NCBI GenBank assembly: GCA_023974075.1
Contig: CM043788.1
Span: 22,751,496-22,815,495, forward strand
Length of the DNA: 64,000 nt
Reading direction: 5' to 3'
DNA from: Chaenocephalus aceratus
Taxonomy: Eukaryota; Chordata; Actinopteri; Perciformes; Channichthyidae
Shown here: positions 1-16,900 of the stretch, in pieces
Numbering within the stretch: position 1 is the stretch's first letter
How the letters are laid out: the number at the start of each line of letters is the position of its first letter
Translations under genes and position numbers: made by a program
The notes under the pieces: generated by a model
What the model was told of the DNA's origin: nothing
The model's database searches: none
Seen by the model: only the letters and a program-made list of their open reading frames with translations

Positions 1-195
1 TGTATACTTAAATTATATTACTGCACTGTCTACTGGCTATTCTGAATGTAGCCACTTTGACAAAAGATACCTGAGGGAATCATCCTAAACAAAACATTCA
101 TGGACACACAAAAAAGGCAGAAGAAACACTTTGTCACACACAGAGAAAACGAGTCAAACTGAGAGATTGGACGCTGATTAAAAATAAGTTTTTAC
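1..195. other. kank4 intron, left edge of window
   Basis: This stretch follows the splice donor of the 196-289 exon on the minus strand. The next kank4 exons, encoding the acidic linker and the ankyrin repeats, should lie beyond the left edge. No further coding signal is seen here. Confidence 0.5.
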
Positions 196-289
196 CCTCC
201 ATTCACCCCAACAAACTTCAGGTTTTTCTTCGCTCCCTTGTTCCCCTGCTTGTCAGCAACACCATTTTTCTTCATAATAGATTTTAGAC
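196..289 (-). CDS. kank4: KANK4-like exon: conserved 'SIMKK / KFVGVNGG' segment
   Basis: Read on the minus strand, a strong pyrimidine tract ends in CCTCCAG and is followed by 94 nt with an open frame giving LKSIMKKNG...KKNLKFVGVNGG. The exon then ends at a GTAAAA donor. From memory of the family, this matches the short linker exon of KANK proteins ('LKSIMKK' then 'LQFVGVNGGYE') just before the ankyrin-repeat half. The exon begins with the last two bases of a codon and ends with two bases of the next. Its entry phase agrees exactly with the end of the large exon at 2199, where the preceding codon is left with one base. The exon has no frame break. KANK proteins are cortical adaptors linking talin-bound integrin adhesions to liprin and KIF21A microtubule-capture complexes; this linker has no known catalytic role. 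Confidence 0.88.
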
Positions 290-2198
290 CTGGAGGAAAG
301 GAGGAAAGAGAAATGGAAAGAAAAGGGGAGGGAGGGTGGTAAATGCATTAGGCCTTTGTGGAATGTTAGTGTGTGTGTGTTGTCTACGTGTGTGCCCAAG
401 ATGACCGAACATTCATATTCTGTATCATTACTAAGATGTTCTCATACTTCAAAAGACGGTATTTCTTTTGTCAGTGACTCGTATTATAATTTTTCAGATC
501 TGCCTTTGCTAGATGCTTCAAAATAAAGGCATTATCTATCAAATAACAATGTCTAAAGGTTACGTTTAAGCAATATATCAAACAGATTTTGGTAGCTCAT
601 GAGATTTCAGACAATAATGGTTTGCACATGTTGGCTGTGTTTACAGAAACAAGCAGTGTGTCAATGTGTGTGTAACATTTGTGAGGCTGGATGATATTAA
701 AGAACCTCTGGATGCAATTACAAGTAACTGTAGCTGAACAAATTGTGTAGATTCCATGTGTTGGCATAGATTGTAGCTTGGGGCCAATTTGTAGACTCTA
801 CACAAGACAACAATAAAACCAATTTGAGAGAACAGTACCATACAATTAAGCAACATAACTTTTCTTGCAGAATACCTGATAAAAACGTGTTTTAATGTGA
901 GTTCATTCAGTTTTTAAGGATTATGCAAGGGAGACATACTGAAAACAAGACTCTGAATAACTTGTTCAAGTACATTAAATCAGATTGACTGGCTATTGGA
1001 GTAATGTTGGCTTTTAAATGTTCAGCACCTCGGCGATCAAGGCAATGTTCACAGGTGATGATTATAGGCCATTATGACAACATACCACCTTGACATTGGC
1101 AGGCCTACTAATGTGTATAACTGCCCTATAATTGATGCTGCATGGGCTCCTTTGCTGACTCCCCTTGGCTTTAAGCCCGGTATTGCTGTCTTAGTTGTTC
1201 CTGACAGAGAGACATGATGCAGAGGCACTTTAATGTTTAATGCAAGGACATAAGGATGTGGCTTTGAGCCAGAAACCACTAGCTGAGACCACCATCTAGG
1301 AAGAAGAATGCTTTTAGATCCAGTATCCCTGAGGAGATAGCCACAGTGGGAGGGAGAGTTTAAAAACATACTTTGCATTTTAATATATCCTCCTACCATC
1401 CTCTAATACTGTAAATAAAACTGTAGTTTAACATCCCTTTAGTCAGAGATGCTGCGATATTTAACTCGTTCATACAAATCTCTTAGGTTAACTTAAGTCT
1501 CTGGTGACTGGGATAAGTAAGAATGCTCTCCACAACAATCAAAGTTTATTTTTCTAATATTTGAAAAAAGTTAAACACTGAGTTTTCTTCTAACTACTAT
1601 ATAATATATTACTATAACATAATTAGTCATGCTCGCTCAAAATCTACTTCAAACCACTTTTGTATATTGTATTCCCGACATTGAACTTAAATTGAACTCA
1701 GAATATAAAATATGTGCGATAGCAGAGTGATTCTGTTCTTCACCTCCTGGGCCAGAAACTGAACAGTGAGACATCAAGGGAGGGAGAATGGGCATTGTCG
1801 CTTTGATGTGCTTCAGTGTCCATTTGAGAGTGTTTTTTTGTACTTCCCTGTGAGTTTGTGCTTCTGTGCTTCTACTGTGCAAGAAACGCATACATTGTGA
1901 AAGTCCATAACATCTGTCATACCATTGTGGCAATGTTTGGCTAGCTTCGTATTTTTTTTTTAATGGAGAGAAAATGAAGATTCAAAGCTACTGCGTTGTA
2001 CACTTTAATAAAGATTTAAGACTTCTTGACCTGAAGAACATGTTATACTGTATTATGTTACAAAGAGAGAAGGAGAGGATCATTTCTGTGAATACGGAAT
2101 TGATTCTGCTCATTGAGTTGATTACATATAGGTTTTAAGACAGACAAATAAACAAATGTGAGAATAACCATGTGCTACTAACTGAACCACAGGCCTAC
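290..2198 (-). other. kank4 intron between large exon and linker exon
   Basis: The donor is at 2197-2198 (minus strand AACAAG/GTAGGC) and the acceptor at 290-291. The 1.9 kb between contains only short chance open frames and no recognisable repeat or conserved domain. Confidence 0.7.
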
Positions 2199-6182
<3,984 letters not shown>

Positions 6183-6252
6183 CCGCTTTTCTTGTCCATC
6201 ATAGGAATAGGAGTTCTCAGTCATCGACTATGCCACGGTTGGATCTGGCAGC
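6183..6252 (-). CDS. kank4: Putative kank4 exon with start codon (MMDKKS...)
   Basis: On the minus strand a pyrimidine-rich acceptor (TTTCTGTTTGTGTAG) is followed by about 50 nt of 5' leader, then ATG ATG GAC AAG AAA AGC (start at 6202), then a GTGAGG donor. The total N-terminal length, about 23 residues from the second Met to the PYSVETPYG of the KN motif, fits my recollection of mammalian KANK4, which has about 24. The position, just upstream of the KN exon and with both splice sites present, supports it. Against it, the splice phase to the next exon is off by one base, and such a short coding piece has little similarity to test. Confidence 0.5.
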
Positions 6253-7278
6253 CTACACAAACAGAAATCTTTGTTAAAGATTGTTGTAAAATATAGCAAA
6301 TCTATCCATCATTGTTGTAAGTCATCATTCTGCCATCTTGTTTTTTTTTCAAATGAAATAAGTAAGAGTGTCTGGTGATTTTGGATAAGGCTCTTGAAAA
6401 TGCACCCTGACATGGCCAGAATGTGTATTTTTGTTGAAATAAATTGGCCTCCAAATTTAACTCAAAGACAAAACACAACAATCATTTGCCTCTTTGAGTA
6501 AAGATTTTCAATAAGCCACGTAAAACCATACTTCAGCCTAGGCTTGGTTGCCAGGGACACAAGGGTACAGAATATGTGAAATACATGTGCACAACAATAC
6601 ATGTGTTGTAACTTCTCTGAGATTGTAACTTATCCAAGAGATGTGTAACAGTATTTAGGTAAACCCTGCAACATTATGTCAAATGTAATACTAACCCTGT
6701 AATACTTTAAAGGCACAACAAAACACAGCCAATTATATACATTGAAGTATATCAGGGCACCAGTTTTAACTGCCCAAATTGTTATAGTGAGGAGAGGAAA
6801 AGCATTATAATGAATGGCTAATATGCAGCTATGACATTAAGTGTTATAACAAAGGTAAATATGCAGTTCATTATTTTGCAGTCTCAGCAACAAATCATAC
6901 CAAACAACAAATATGAATGGTACAATGAGGGGAAAAGCAGCACTATTGTATCCATTAACCTTATTCAATTTGCTTTGCTAAGCCAGACCTTTAAAATATA
7001 TTGAATTGTCGACACAACCCTGGACAGGCCAGAGAAAGGAAACACGTTCCATTTGGTGCCACCGTGTTTCATTTGTTTCCCCTTGGAGAAGCAGAAATCA
7101 GAGCTGCTTGCCCATTTATTTTCTTTTTTTTTACAATAAGCTTACTGAAAAGTAGAACTAAGTGAGTCAAAACAATAAATTAAGAGAGGGGAGAAAAACC
7201 TTTGAGGACTTTCAAAAAGCCGCCTAATAAAATATCCAATATGTCTAAAAAAAAAAGTCAATACAGCAAGATTTGAGT

Positions 7279-7294
7279 GAGCTGCGCGCAGCTC
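7279..7294. repeat. 16-bp perfect GC-rich palindrome
   Basis: GAGCTGCGCGCAGCTC reads the same on both strands and is the most GC-rich spot in an AT-rich neighbourhood. It may be a chance palindrome or a binding site for a dimeric protein. No partner gene is nearby. Confidence 0.6.
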
Positions 7295-7439
7295 GGTTCC
7301 ATTTTAAAATGAACACTTGAGCCCTGGGGAAAAATATCATTTTTTAGACTCAAGCAAATAGGTACAAACTATTTTTGCAATTTCCATGCAAATGTTGTCA
7401 CTTGAGAAAAATGTTTGCCATGAAGAAATCATATAGCAC

Positions 7440-7505
7440 AATAATAATAGATTTATTTTTGTTAGCGCTTTTACAGGTGCTCAAAAACGCTTTATAGGTA
7501 TAGTA
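7440..7505 (-). repeat. L2-like LINE 3'-end fragment
   Basis: An (ATA)n run is followed by a 'TTAGCGCTTTTACAGGTGCTC' -like stretch and 'AACGCTTTATAGG'. This resembles the 'tatagcgcctttc...ggtcactttaca' 3' terminus of the L2 fragment at 38650, in the same orientation. Only the terminal ~65 bp is recognisable. Confidence 0.45.
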
Positions 7506-8356
7506 AAAAGAAAAGAAAGGAACAACAAATAAATAGTTGAACGGAAGCTCTGGTTTAACAAATTATTGAATTCAAACTTCAAGATGTGAGATATTAATCA
7601 GCATTTACATTTCCCTTGGTGGTATACAACAGTATTCAATTATGCAGCATATTTATTGAAACAGGCACAACAGAAGGATGCTTTAATGCATCATTTGTTA
7701 GGATGCCCCTGAGTTAGATGTTGCTAAGTATATTATAACTGATGTTCTATTGTGATGCAAATATTTGACACATTGCAGGTACTGTATGTGTAACAGTGTT
7801 TCCTCTGTCATTTGTCAAATTCTTTCCTATTTGGTATCAATTTAACAGTCAAAGAAGATAAAGTTCTAGGGGGAATATGTTAAAAAAACAGTCTTTAGAG
7901 CAACACTTTTTCCAGTTAAAGTGGCTGTTTTTGTTGAGGCAAAAGAATCAGAACATGAAATTTCAGACCATCGTTTGTGATACAAAAGAAATGTCAAATG
8001 CATAAAGATCTGGACAAACCATTTGGTATTTTCTGTGTATCAGTTCAGTTCTTTCTTCTGAATAAACTTTTAACTGACCCGACACCGGCTCCAGTAAATG
8101 CTGAGTAGGTTTATTTCAAAGCAAGGATTGCATGAGCCGGCAATGCAATCAATCAAAATGACAGCCAGTCCAGCAAGCAGCTTAAACAGGAACGGCCCTA
8201 TACCGTCTTCATATAGAGCCCTAATAATGAAACAAACTGGTGACCTGGGGCTGAAATGTTGTCTCTTTTACTGATGAACCAGATATCTACACACGTATAA
8301 AAACACAGAGATTAACTGACTGACAGCCTTTGCACAGAATCTGACACCATGTGATT

Positions 8357-8370
8357 GTAACCATGGTAAC
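8357..8370. promoter_or_regulatory. Palindromic X-box (RFX-type) motif
   Basis: GTAACCATGGTAAC is a perfect palindrome fitting the X-box consensus GTNRCC-N(0-3)-RGYAAC bound by RFX transcription factors. It lies 30 bp upstream of a 10-bp inverted repeat (8400-8409 with 8426-8435) and a TTAATTA-rich stretch around 8435-8520. That grouping is compatible with a conserved non-coding enhancer, but conservation cannot be judged from one sequence. Confidence 0.35.
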
Positions 8371-10118
8371 CATACTTCAATTCACTATTAGCCCCTGGAG
8401 TCAGGAGAGCATAGGCCATTCCTGACTCTCCTGACAATTAATGTGACTACAATCGGCTTGCTGTCCTTAAAGGCTTAATTAGCCGATCTTTTGAGCAGAA
8501 GAATGCTGCATGTAATTACTGAGTGAGGTACAAGCAGACCCCACTGGCAATTATACACAGGGGGCAGGCAACAAAACCCTTCTTAATTAGATCATTACCA
8601 AAGACGGAGAGGCAGAGGTAGAGTTGGAGTGAAATGGAAAAGGGACAGAAACTTTAAAAAATAAAGGCAGGGAGGAGAAAAGGAAGAATAGATAAAGAGC
8701 GGAGAATATGTGAAGCTTCCGTTTGGCAGGAGGGTAGAAAGTAAGTGACAGAAGGGAGGATGTGGAAAAAAAGTTACTTGAAAGAACTGCCAGAAAACAG
8801 TGGACCTAACCTTCCCCACAGTGATGTAAAACATTTTTAAGTATCTTCCTTTTTAATTAAAATCACTCATTGCTTTTTTTGACTAATGAAAGGCCTCAGG
8901 CAACAAAATAATCCTATTGTATTTGGTAATTTATTTGATATATGGATCATTTTCCATAAATTATGAGCGATAGCATAAGTCTGTTAACAATTCAATGAAA
9001 AAGCACACATTTGTATGCGTTAGCTGTAAACAGCACAGTAAGTTGTACATTATTCATGTTAGGCTATTGATTAAATATAGGAAGTCCCTGATGATGCATG
9101 ATCCATTCTGGATTACAGTCATAATGAAGCAAAAGCTCATAAAGGCTCAGTTTAATTCCAAATACAGCTCCACAAGGCTAAGGTAGCAGCGGGTATGTGT
9201 GTCGGAAGAGTGTGTGTGGCCGGCATCATTTAGTCCCTCTGAACGTTTTTTTCAGTGTGTGTGCGCTCAATTGCTTGCAGTATGTTGATATATGTGTGTC
9301 TTGTACCACATGCACATAATAACCCCATAAATGACATGCAGTAATCACTCAACACCAATCCAATAATCATGGCAGCTGGTCGAGAGGCGACGACATTGCT
9401 AATGCGAAGCCCGGAAGACAGGAATAATGAAAGTATAGTCAATAAGCTCATACTGACAGACAGTTTCATTTGCCATCAGCGTGGAAACCTCAATCAAATG
9501 TATAACCGTTTTTTGGGGGGGTTCTTTGAAGTAGAGGTGTGGGAACTCAAATAAATGGTCCACGTTGTTGTAAATTTCCAAATTTCCAAAACTCACAACA
9601 ATCACTCAGAGAAAACTGCAATTTCTGCAAACACAGCATTTTATGGTATATAGATTATGGGTACAATGGCTACCAAGCTATTTCTAATTAAAACTTGCAC
9701 CCACTCCTCGATTCGGTACATACACGCAAACGAAGCAAATAACCGCTGACCAAACCAACCCAGGAAAAGGGGGAAGAGTTAATTGAATGTCATGGGTCAT
9801 TACATTGGTGTGCCTGTGCACTGGATATTGAATTAGTCTGATACACTGACACAGAGCAGGCATGGATAGAAGACAGGCCAACATGAATAAGATTTGAGAT
9901 GGCAAGCAGGGGACAGGAGGTGGGCGGTCGGAGAGAGAAAGCGAGTGAGAAAGTGAAAATGAGGCAGAGATGGGAGCGGCAGCTGTACTCACTCACATCT
10001 CAGACAAGCAGAGCAGCTTTAACCGTTAATTTATCCAACTCTTTCAGTCATTTTCTGTCTCATACTCATCTCATTAAAAAGAAAAAAAAATACACATGAT
10101 TGCATTACAATCTCTTCC

Positions 10119-10126
10119 ACACACAC

Positions 10127-10168
<42 letters not shown>

Positions 10169-10183
10169 CGCACACACGCACAC
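10119..10183. repeat. (CA)n microsatellite
   Basis: About 65 bp of CA/GT dinucleotides, with AACA and CGCACA interruptions toward the right end. Confidence 0.95.
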
Positions 10184-13100
10184 GGCAGTAGATATAATTG
10201 TGTTCCTCAGCCATGTGAAAGCAGCAGCAGGGGGAGAGAGAAACAGGCAGTGAAGCAACAATAACCAAAGTCTCAAGTCGTTATCACAGCCCTGACTCGG
10301 ACCAGCTATCTCATGTACTACCTTGAGAACGAAGACAGAAGTGTCCAGCTTTTTATACGCAGACTCTCAGCCTGAGAGAGACACAGACAGATGCTCAAGA
10401 GCACATGTGCAGACAAACACAGGGACACCGCTTCAGACACAAATGCAAAGTACTGGATCTTCCGTTACTGCCTACTGCAGCACAATCTTACAGGAGTACA
10501 ATTTCAACAAAGCAAGAGAAGATTGTATCCCACGGGCCAACACACGAAAGATTACTTTGCAATCTAATGTGGGTGTTTAAAGGTACCCTCATTAACATTT
10601 AAAGCAATTTGAGGAGATTTCAAAATGTAAGGGATAATCTTTCAAAAAGAGGCAAGTTTGCAGGTTTAAAAGCTATCGGTAAGCATGTTTTGAATCTAAT
10701 CTAATCTGGAAAGCATTATGGTTAAAAGCCAGTCATCCAAAACTTTGCTAGACCTCAGCTTTTTGTTGTGTTTAGGGTTATGTTGTTGCATTAATGCCAA
10801 TGGAGAAAGGAGGTTGCATCAGTCCATAAATGTGCATATCTGATGTTATGGATTACAACTACTTGCGCACACCTTCATAGAAGCAACGGACATAAAGTGC
10901 AGTTTTTTTCCTGTGCCATTTTAAACTGAGCAAGAAAGACATTATAGAGTATTACTTCTACAAAGGTAAATGGAATGTATTAGCAACTAAATGTCACACA
11001 TTTAGTTAGTCTGGTTTGATCAGTTGTTTATGGTAACTAACGCTCAACTTTAGACAAGATATGCTGTGCAATTGTCTTTTTACTGGAGGTTAGTGTAAAA
11101 CATTATATAGGTGTGGTATTTGGTATTAACTGACTCCGATTTCAGAGGAATTTCTGATGATACAAGTGTGAGTGAGGGATGCAGCTGACGGTGCAATTAG
11201 TTCAGTGTAGTGAGTTGCAGGTGTGGATGACAATTTTGCATAATGACACACTGCAGCACTGATATGCTCCAGAGCAGCACTGCCAAGACAACAGGAACTG
11301 GAAAGATTCTGATTGCTGTCGCAGATCGAATGAAGGACACTGTTGACATAGAGAACATGAAGACGGACTAAGCACTGAGATATCAGATAAATGTCTCGAG
11401 GATCTGTGTGTGCTCGGCGGGAACAGATCAATCCCTCTGCTCTACAAGAGCCATTTGAGCAGAGTCTCTTCCATCCCACTCCAATCGAAGATTATCTCTG
11501 TCTACATTACAACTACACTCTTCTACTACAATACAGCTGCTGGGCCAATTTGGCTTCATCATCTTTACTCTAGTTCAGTCTGGCCCACTCTCATCGTCTA
11601 TAATCCTTCTTTCAGTCCTAATCCAGTATGATCTAGTCTAGTCCAGTCCAGTATGACAATGTCTGCATTCACAGGCAGCCAGATTGTTTCCAATTGTGCT
11701 ACACAACATCTGGCTATGAACCCCAGAGAGAACATGACTGGGAGCTTCTGTCGATGAGCTTCATTAAACACTGGCTGAACCCTCCCGCAGGGCTGTTCAG
11801 AGGAGGATACTGTTTTATTACAGGTCAGTTCAAACGGCCTTTTCCTTGAGCAACTGCAAGTGAAGATAAGGGTTTGCACTGGGTGTTCAAAGAGAGTGAT
11901 AAAACTTCAAACATTTCTGAAAGCATATACAACAATATTTTGAAGCTCACTGCAAACAATAGAAAATACTGCAATACAAAGAAAAGCACAAATTGATGGC
12001 TCTAATATGTCTATCTGTTTTTCATTTGCGAGTTTCCTTTGACTCTGTTTAAGGAAACTACTTGTCAGGACATCAAACACTACAGGGCCCAAGGATTTCA
12101 CTGGTGTTCAGAAGGATGAATAAGGATGTACAGGAAGCATGTGGAGGGTGACCTCCAGTCTCTTTCTCGTCAACTTGGAGAGACTTGGTGAGGCTGCTGC
12201 TGAATATAACATCTCTGTTGCTTTGTAGCATGTGATGGATACACTGATCCCATTGATTTACATGTCAACATGTCAGTCTATACAGACAACCAATAAAAGC
12301 AACAGAAATTATGTTTATCATTTTAGGAGGATATCTGGCCCTTTATTTGGACAACTCACAGTGTGTCACAAGCAGAATTTAATATTCTATGAGACATATC
12401 GTTCTTTTTTTTGAAAAACATTGATGTTTTCCCTTTTAGCAAGGCTCTGTTGGGCACTCGACATAACTAAGAGTTACACTATATTGCTCCTCTCAAAGTA
12501 TAAATTATTTGAACATTAACTTAAGTTTAAACTGTGAGAAAGGAAAAATAAAACATTGTATGTCATTATATGTCAACAATCCGACAGAGCTCCAATGTTT
12601 AGTTTCCATTCTGCATTAAATGCTATTCTACCATACAGCATTGAGAGTAAAAGACAATTCATTCTTCTCTTTTTTTTCCCTTCATGGTTAAATTAATGGT
12701 GTATAGGATTAAGTGAAATGAAACTTTCAGATACTCTGCTTAGTCTCAGAAGAGCACAGCTGCTTTGTTTCACCATGACTTGTGTTGTATTTCCTTATAC
12801 TGGAGCGGCACACAAGCTGACATACTGTCTTTGTATCTTTGTTAAGAGGCTGCATGTGTATAAAACAGTGATGTACCTGCAGCTCATAAGCAGTACCTGC
12901 TAACCGTGTTGGTGCTGCAGCCTGTCAATCAAATAACCCTTTTATTCTCAGTCATGACACCTGTGTGATCGGCTATTTTTAGTGAGTGACCACAGGAGGG
13001 AAAGAGGAAGAATCACTTTCCCCCTCTGCATCATACAAGTGATTTTAAAAGTTTGAACTATTTTGAAGCTTATTTTCAAAAGCGGTTTTGGTTTGTGGAA

Positions 13101-13972
13101 AACAGTGTGTATGGAAGTGAAACAAAAAAGATGCAATTTCAACTTTATCTGCATTAGCGTGGACATGACCTTAGCGTTACCACCCGTATCCTGCTTCTGC
13201 CTCGCCTGTCAAAGGACAGATAACCGTTACGCCGTTCCCTCCCTGCAACTGTTTTTCTTATCAGCCTATCACTCCATCGCTTTATCCGCTCTATACACAG
13301 AACGTATGCACCTTCCTTTTTCCCTCATGCCCTAGTGGTATTCTAGCACGAGGAGCAGCTGCCTGCTTTCATTTGCAAAAAAGGAAGTGACACACCATCT
13401 ATTATTCATTGGAGCACACAGCATACCCCTTCTAGCTGGGGCTTGCGTTAGCATTACGGCTACATCCGCTCATGGAAGTTTAATGAGGGTGGTGAAGTAA
13501 TTGCAACCGCTAATTTGCATGTGGGCCATTGGACTGTTCCTATATGTCAATGTTAGCAGATAATCAAAGGGCTCGAAAACGATGGTTGAAAGAGCCGTTG
13601 GAGATGGTTGGCAGCGTAAAGGATGGCAGGAAGATAGAGAGAAGCAAGGGAATGTGGTTTCTAGAAAGTAATGAAAAAAGTGAGAAAGGGTGACAGAAAT
13701 GAGGGGAAATCATAGGAATGAGAAAATGGGGAAGGTGCGCAACGGAGGAGTAGATCACTTACAGCGCTGCCATGTCACATTACTCTCCTTCCATTCACTA
13801 TGACAGGTAAAAACAACTCACACAAACATGCATCAAATATTTAAATATACAATATGGGCAAGTTTCAGCTGATGTATTACACACCACACTCTCACAGAAG
13901 CAGGGGTTATAAATAAATCTGGATCCCCCTGCTCATTAATTATCACTTCCAACTAAAACCACCAAAAATAGG

Positions 13973-13994
13973 ACACACACACACACACACACAC
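13973..13994. repeat. Short (CA)n microsatellite
   Basis: An uninterrupted run of eleven CA units in a generally CA-rich stretch (13970-14040). Confidence 0.9.
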
Positions 13995-16900
13995 GGAAGA
14001 TTTGTGCATGGAAGCACACACACACATACATTCACATACAATGAATTCCCTCTCACAGTCACACCCCCCTGGAGGAAAAGACACAAACTAAAGTGTGAAG
14101 CCAGGTGGCTGTGCAGAGCGGGAAGGACGACTCTGGGAAGAAATCAATACTTCCAAATTCACACTCTATTGATCTGAGCGTGAGGACAGCCTTTCAGCTC
14201 GGCGTCCGCACACACACAACATCACACACAGACAGGATAAAAAGAGTTGGCGGATTGGCACACTGAGTAGCTCAATAAATGTCACTGTGTTGAGTGTTTT
14301 GTGAGAATGTCCAAACCTGTAAATATACAGTCGATGGTCTGAACACATGTATGATTGTCAGCCTGCCCATTTATTCCTCCCACATTTTGTCAGCTGCTCA
14401 AGCTGTGTGTGGAGAGCAAACATTATGCGGAGAAAAACACCATCCTGCCTCTCCCTCTTTCACACATGCATCTACATTTATACATACATCTACTTTCCTT
14501 TTCTCTTCACACTCTTTGTCTCACATCCCAGGCTAAAACATGTGACCTATATGTTCTACCCTGCAAAAATAGACCGGGAAAGAGGGAGTGAGAAAAGAGA
14601 GCGAGGTGAGGTGTAGCAGATCGAGGAAGAGGAGATGAGCAATATTAAGTAAACTAAATAGAATTATGGCCGATAGAAACTGTGAGATAAAGAAAGCAAA
14701 TTGTTCATGAGTGAAAAAAAGGAGTCAGAAAAAGGGAGTAAATTCTCAGGGTGATGTTTGCCTCTCACATACCATGCAGCTCCACTCACCTCCTGTCCTT
14801 CCTGTTTCTGTGAGTGCTACTGACCTCTGTCTCTCTTCTAACCTCAGCAGAGAAACAAAGTGAAACACACAGAAACAAAAGGAGGGAGGGTGGGAACGGG
14901 GTGGATGTGGTGGTGGTAGAGATTGTGCTGAGGGGTGGAGGGAGCAGAAGAGAGGTTCTCTATGCTCTCCTAGTATGATACATTCAATAGCCTGCCTTTG
15001 CAGCCTACTGGCCCAAAAAACGAATTCCACACTCAGTGCTCGACACACACATGTAGTAATCAACCACTGCTGCTTCTCTGTAGTGCAGCAACTTAAAGTG
15101 TGTAGATGTGAGTGTGTGTAAAGCTCAAGATGTTCTGAAGTGCAAATGACCACAAGGGATACATTATGCAGAGTCCTGTGTGTGTACTAGGGGTCTGCGT
15201 GTTCAGTCATCCATCTACTGGTGTGTTTCTGAGGTCATGTGTGCGTGTATGTGCATTTAGCCTGCGGGCACACGGCCTGCCCTACAGTGGACTCCCACCA
15301 TGCACCTGTCTAATTATTACTGCAAAACCCCTGCTGTGCTGCCAGGCCTTGTGTGCTTTGACCAGGTCAAGCTCCACACAGGATCAAAATTACTTTTTTC
15401 GAAGCTTTAAACTAGCCTTGATGGGGTATCATAAATTAACGAGTAACCCCCTAGTCAGTTCTGTCCATCTTAATAACAGGAAGCAGTGTAATGAGTAAAC
15501 CCTAGCTGGTCAAGCTGGCTCTGTAGTGTAAATGAGGTAAATAATTAACAGCCTTTAAATAGGCTAACTGCTTGGGATAATGGGTCGTATCTCTTATCTC
15601 GCTCTTGCACCTATCCTTCAGACCACCAACGCTAATTCCCCTTTAAGGGAATGTGTGGAACCCATTTTTGAAAAGCAAACATCCATCCAAAAAAAGCTCA
15701 GCAGCAGGCATGCAGAATCTGTAAAATATAGCCTCACATTCTGGTTCGTGATGCCATGAGAGTGCAGAAATATACAAAGCCCATGAAATATTTATATGGA
15801 TATATGGCATAGCTGTAGCGATGCCAGGGCTCTAAATCAAACCTGAATGGCTCTATCCTGAGGCCAAAGGGTTTATTTGCATTGAGACTGGAGAGAGATA
15901 GGTTGACACTCAGTGCTGATATACTGTAGAGAGCAACTGCTATGGGTGCACTTTAATTTTGTCATTAATTACTTTATTTACTTTTAGTATGCTGTTTGTA
16001 ATGATTCAATAAGAGTAAGAAAAGCACAACATGTGAGGATGTTTGAGTCAAATGTAAATGCTTATCCGTAAAAAGAACCAGACAACTGGTTCAGTATTGT
16101 AGCTTTGCGTCAGTGGAGTGCAATACATGTTACATTTCAGGAATGGGAACATAACTAAGTTGGTTGGACCTTCCGCACTAGTTAGGAAAGACATCTCAGT
16201 TTATTTATTTACTTTAAAAATGATTAAAAAATACATGGTGCTTTTCTTTACTCAGTGTGTTAACTTGAAATGAAAAACGTTGTCGAACACAGACAATGTT
16301 CACGTCTTTGACTAAATCCTCCCCTCTCTCTATGTGTCCAACACAATGCATAACATCAGCTCACATCCTTTCATCTAAAGCAGCAGACTGAAAGAGGGTG
16401 TAATGCAGCCTAGAGGGTTAAGCTTCCCTCTTACCGATCACATGAACCGTCTTCTGTCAGGAGGCCTCAGATCCCACCTCAGACCTTCAGGACTTGTAGA
16501 GCCTCTCTCGTCTTTTCTATGTTTGTCCTGGTTTGACGTTGCCTGTCCATCTCACTTGTTCTTCATTGAAATAAATAAAAATGCAATGTCTATATAGTGT
16601 GCACTAAAAAAAAAGGTTGGGAATAAGTCCCTGCCTAAGTTCATGTGCCTCTTTGCCTTGGGGTGGGGAAGATGGAGCACATACACAGTAATACATGGTA
16701 TTAAAGTCACCCTTCATGGTGGGGGGATTCACATGACCACATGACCCTGGGACCTGTGGGGAAATAGCTCCTTAAGATGCTTTTCAAAGTAAGGCAAGGG
16801 CCTAAAAGTAGCCCTTAGAGAGGGTGAGGCTCAAACTAAATATGTTGTATGTTGTGTTTTTTGACCATGTTGTCTTGATATGTACTTTTTTTTCTCTATA

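Noticed and set aside
10031..10276. Cys-Val-rich open frames (and similar ones at 50587-50889 and 58191-58608)
   Set aside because: They arise from CA/GT microsatellites, not from protein-coding sequence.
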